In this document: positions 63,168 through 64,000 of the stretch, piece by piece
Layout: every line of letters begins with the position of its first letter
Position numbering within the stretch: the stretch's first letter is position 1
Assembly: GCA_016584305.1 (NCBI GenBank)
Contig: JACEEZ010011919.1
Span: 45,001 to 109,000, forward strand
DNA from: Chionoecetes opilio
Lineage: Eukaryota; Arthropoda; Malacostraca; Decapoda; Majidae
Direction: 5' to 3'
Length of the DNA: 64,000 bases
Translations under genes and position numbers: made by a program
The notes under the pieces: model-generated
Seen by the model: only the letters and a program-made list of their open reading frames with translations
What the model was told of the DNA's origin: nothing
Databases searched by the model: none

Positions 63168-63687
63168 CTTGAGATTGAATAAAGAAGGAATTATTCTCTC
63201 TCTCTCTCTCTTGCTTTTTTTTTTTTTTTTTACTTGTGTGTGTGTGTGTGTGTGTGTGTGTGATGTGTGTGTGTGTGTGTGTGTCTTACCCTTGCGTCAT
63301 ATCGCTGCTCGACGTCCAAGTATAATCTGGGTCGCTGATGACTTCGAAGAGCTCATTCTCGCCTTCAAACTGAGAACAAGTAGAGAGAAAAAAGTAGTAA
63401 TCAAGCCAGAAGAATCATCTCCAGAATACATGATGGGAAATAAAGTGTTCAAAGACAAACCTTAATCGTATGTCACACTCAAATGCAGACTCGATGTTAT
63501 TATATACTGAAGCGTTAATATTTAAGAATTATTGTACCTGTCCATCGTTGGTGACGCGGCGCCTCAGCTGGTTGAGAGCTGCGTGTCCCCGGGCATAGCA
63601 GCGACGCCCCACCACACTATTCAACTCTTGCTCCACCTCCACCATTTCCTTGTTCAGGGAAACCACTACAGAATCCATCAGCGATAT
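62519..63687 (-). CDS. Gly-rich protein with six-cysteine tail (3' three exons, 5' end outside window)
   Basis: Complement of 63538-63687 (150 nt), 63290-63369 (80 nt) and 62519-63167 (649 nt), in frame through GT-AG junctions (phases 0 and 2), giving 292 residues plus TAA. Residues 1-76 form an acidic/basic region with an IxxxMDSVVVSLNKEMVEVE helix and a single WTSS. Residues 91-168 are Ser/Thr/Gln/His-rich. Residues 186-251 are GQGGGR repeats. The tail (256-292) holds six Cys with the pattern C-x17-WC-x2-NC-x3-YCP-x3-C-x-C. I do not recognise the protein. Gly-rich plus Cys tail resembles secreted crustacean cuticle or defence proteins, and similar WC-NC-CP-C-C tails occur in secreted arthropod proteins, but this is from memory. 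No signal peptide is visible because the first exon is missing. The first exon's polypyrimidine tract is a (CT)n microsatellite. Confidence 0.72.
63290..63369 (-). CDS. Cys-tail gene, middle exon
   Basis: 80 nt, phase 0 in, phase 2 out. It encodes FEGENELFEVISDPDYTW then TSSSDMTQ. Acceptor TTGTTCTCAG, donor GTAAGA. The following 120-bp intron holds a (TG)n tract (63235-63283). Confidence 0.7.
63538..63687 (-). CDS. Cys-tail gene, first exon seen in window
   Basis: 150 nt, phase 0 to 0. Acceptor CTGAACGTAG is preceded by about 44 bp of (CT)n on the coding strand; donor GTACAA. It encodes EMVEVEQELNSVV, then GRRCYARGHAALNQLRRR. The internal ATG (MDSVVV) could be the start only if this is a 5' exon; the acceptor argues that coding continues upstream. 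Confidence 0.65.
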
Positions 63688-63695
63688 CTACGTTC

Positions 63696-63751
<56 letters not shown>

Positions 63752-63827
63752 TGCCAAAAAAGGGGAATGTGAGAGAGACAAGAGAGAGAGATTTACTTGG
63801 CCGTTTTGATTTTGTTTGATCTCCATG

Positions 63828-63905
63828 AACTACCACGTGTAGGTCTCACTCGATCACGACCTCTTGAAGCTCCCTTATAATTTATCATGTTTTTATGTTC
63901 ATATT
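63828..63905 (+). mobile_element. CR1 tail fragment, plus orientation
   Basis: ACTACCACGTGTAGGTCTCA, then CTCTTGAAGCTCCCTTATAA ending TTTTTATGTTCATAT; diverged. Confidence 0.65.
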
Positions 63906-64000
63906 TAATTTCAACATAAATTGGATAACAAAAGCTTACGCATACATTCTAATTTAACAAGCACTCTTATATATTGCTGCTATCATGCTATGGCTACCTC

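Overview
This is a eukaryotic, repeat-saturated window. It suggests an arthropod, most likely a decapod crustacean. The grounds are the very long (TG)n, (GA)n and (CT)n tracts, CCTAA-type motifs, dense MITE families, and a CR1-like non-LTR retrotransposon whose short 3' tails (ending in AACATAAG-type 8-mers) occur about a dozen times. The species call is inference from memory, not a search.

Layout. 1-5.6 kb: microsatellites, one hAT MITE and two piggyBac-like MITE copies. 5.7-8.3 kb: a broken CR1-like reverse transcriptase, a 28-bp minisatellite and a foldback element. 8.3-13.7 kb: tRNA-derived SINEs and microsatellites, no gene. 13.7-17.86 kb: probable 3' UTR or flank. 17.86-56.24 kb: one complete minus-strand gene, the Rab GTPase-activating protein RABGAP1, with 19 coding exons that join in frame to 1,095 codons plus stop. 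56.3-62.5 kb: intergenic or 5' leader DNA with nested hAT, SINE and mariner-type elements. 62.5-63.7 kb: the last three exons of a second minus-strand gene, a Ser/Gln-rich, Gly-rich protein with a six-cysteine tail, whose 5' end is beyond the window.

The RABGAP1 reconstruction is strong. Every junction is GT-AG, all phases agree, and the domains are in family order: acidic N-terminus, PTB, the RABGAP1-specific middle domain, a TBC domain with both catalytic fingers, and a C-terminal coiled coil.

The most unusual signal is how repeats relate to splice sites. Exon 3's donor junction is amplified about 33 times. A 26/29-bp minisatellite starts at exon 9's donor. Exon 4 and exon 13 donor junctions are also duplicated. 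CR1 tails lie 10-20 nt upstream of three acceptors (exons 14, 15 and 17), where the polypyrimidine tract belongs. Several transposons are nested with readable target-site duplications, and one MITE can be compared with its own empty site in a neighbouring duplicate. Two long near-perfect hairpins sit in transcribed introns.
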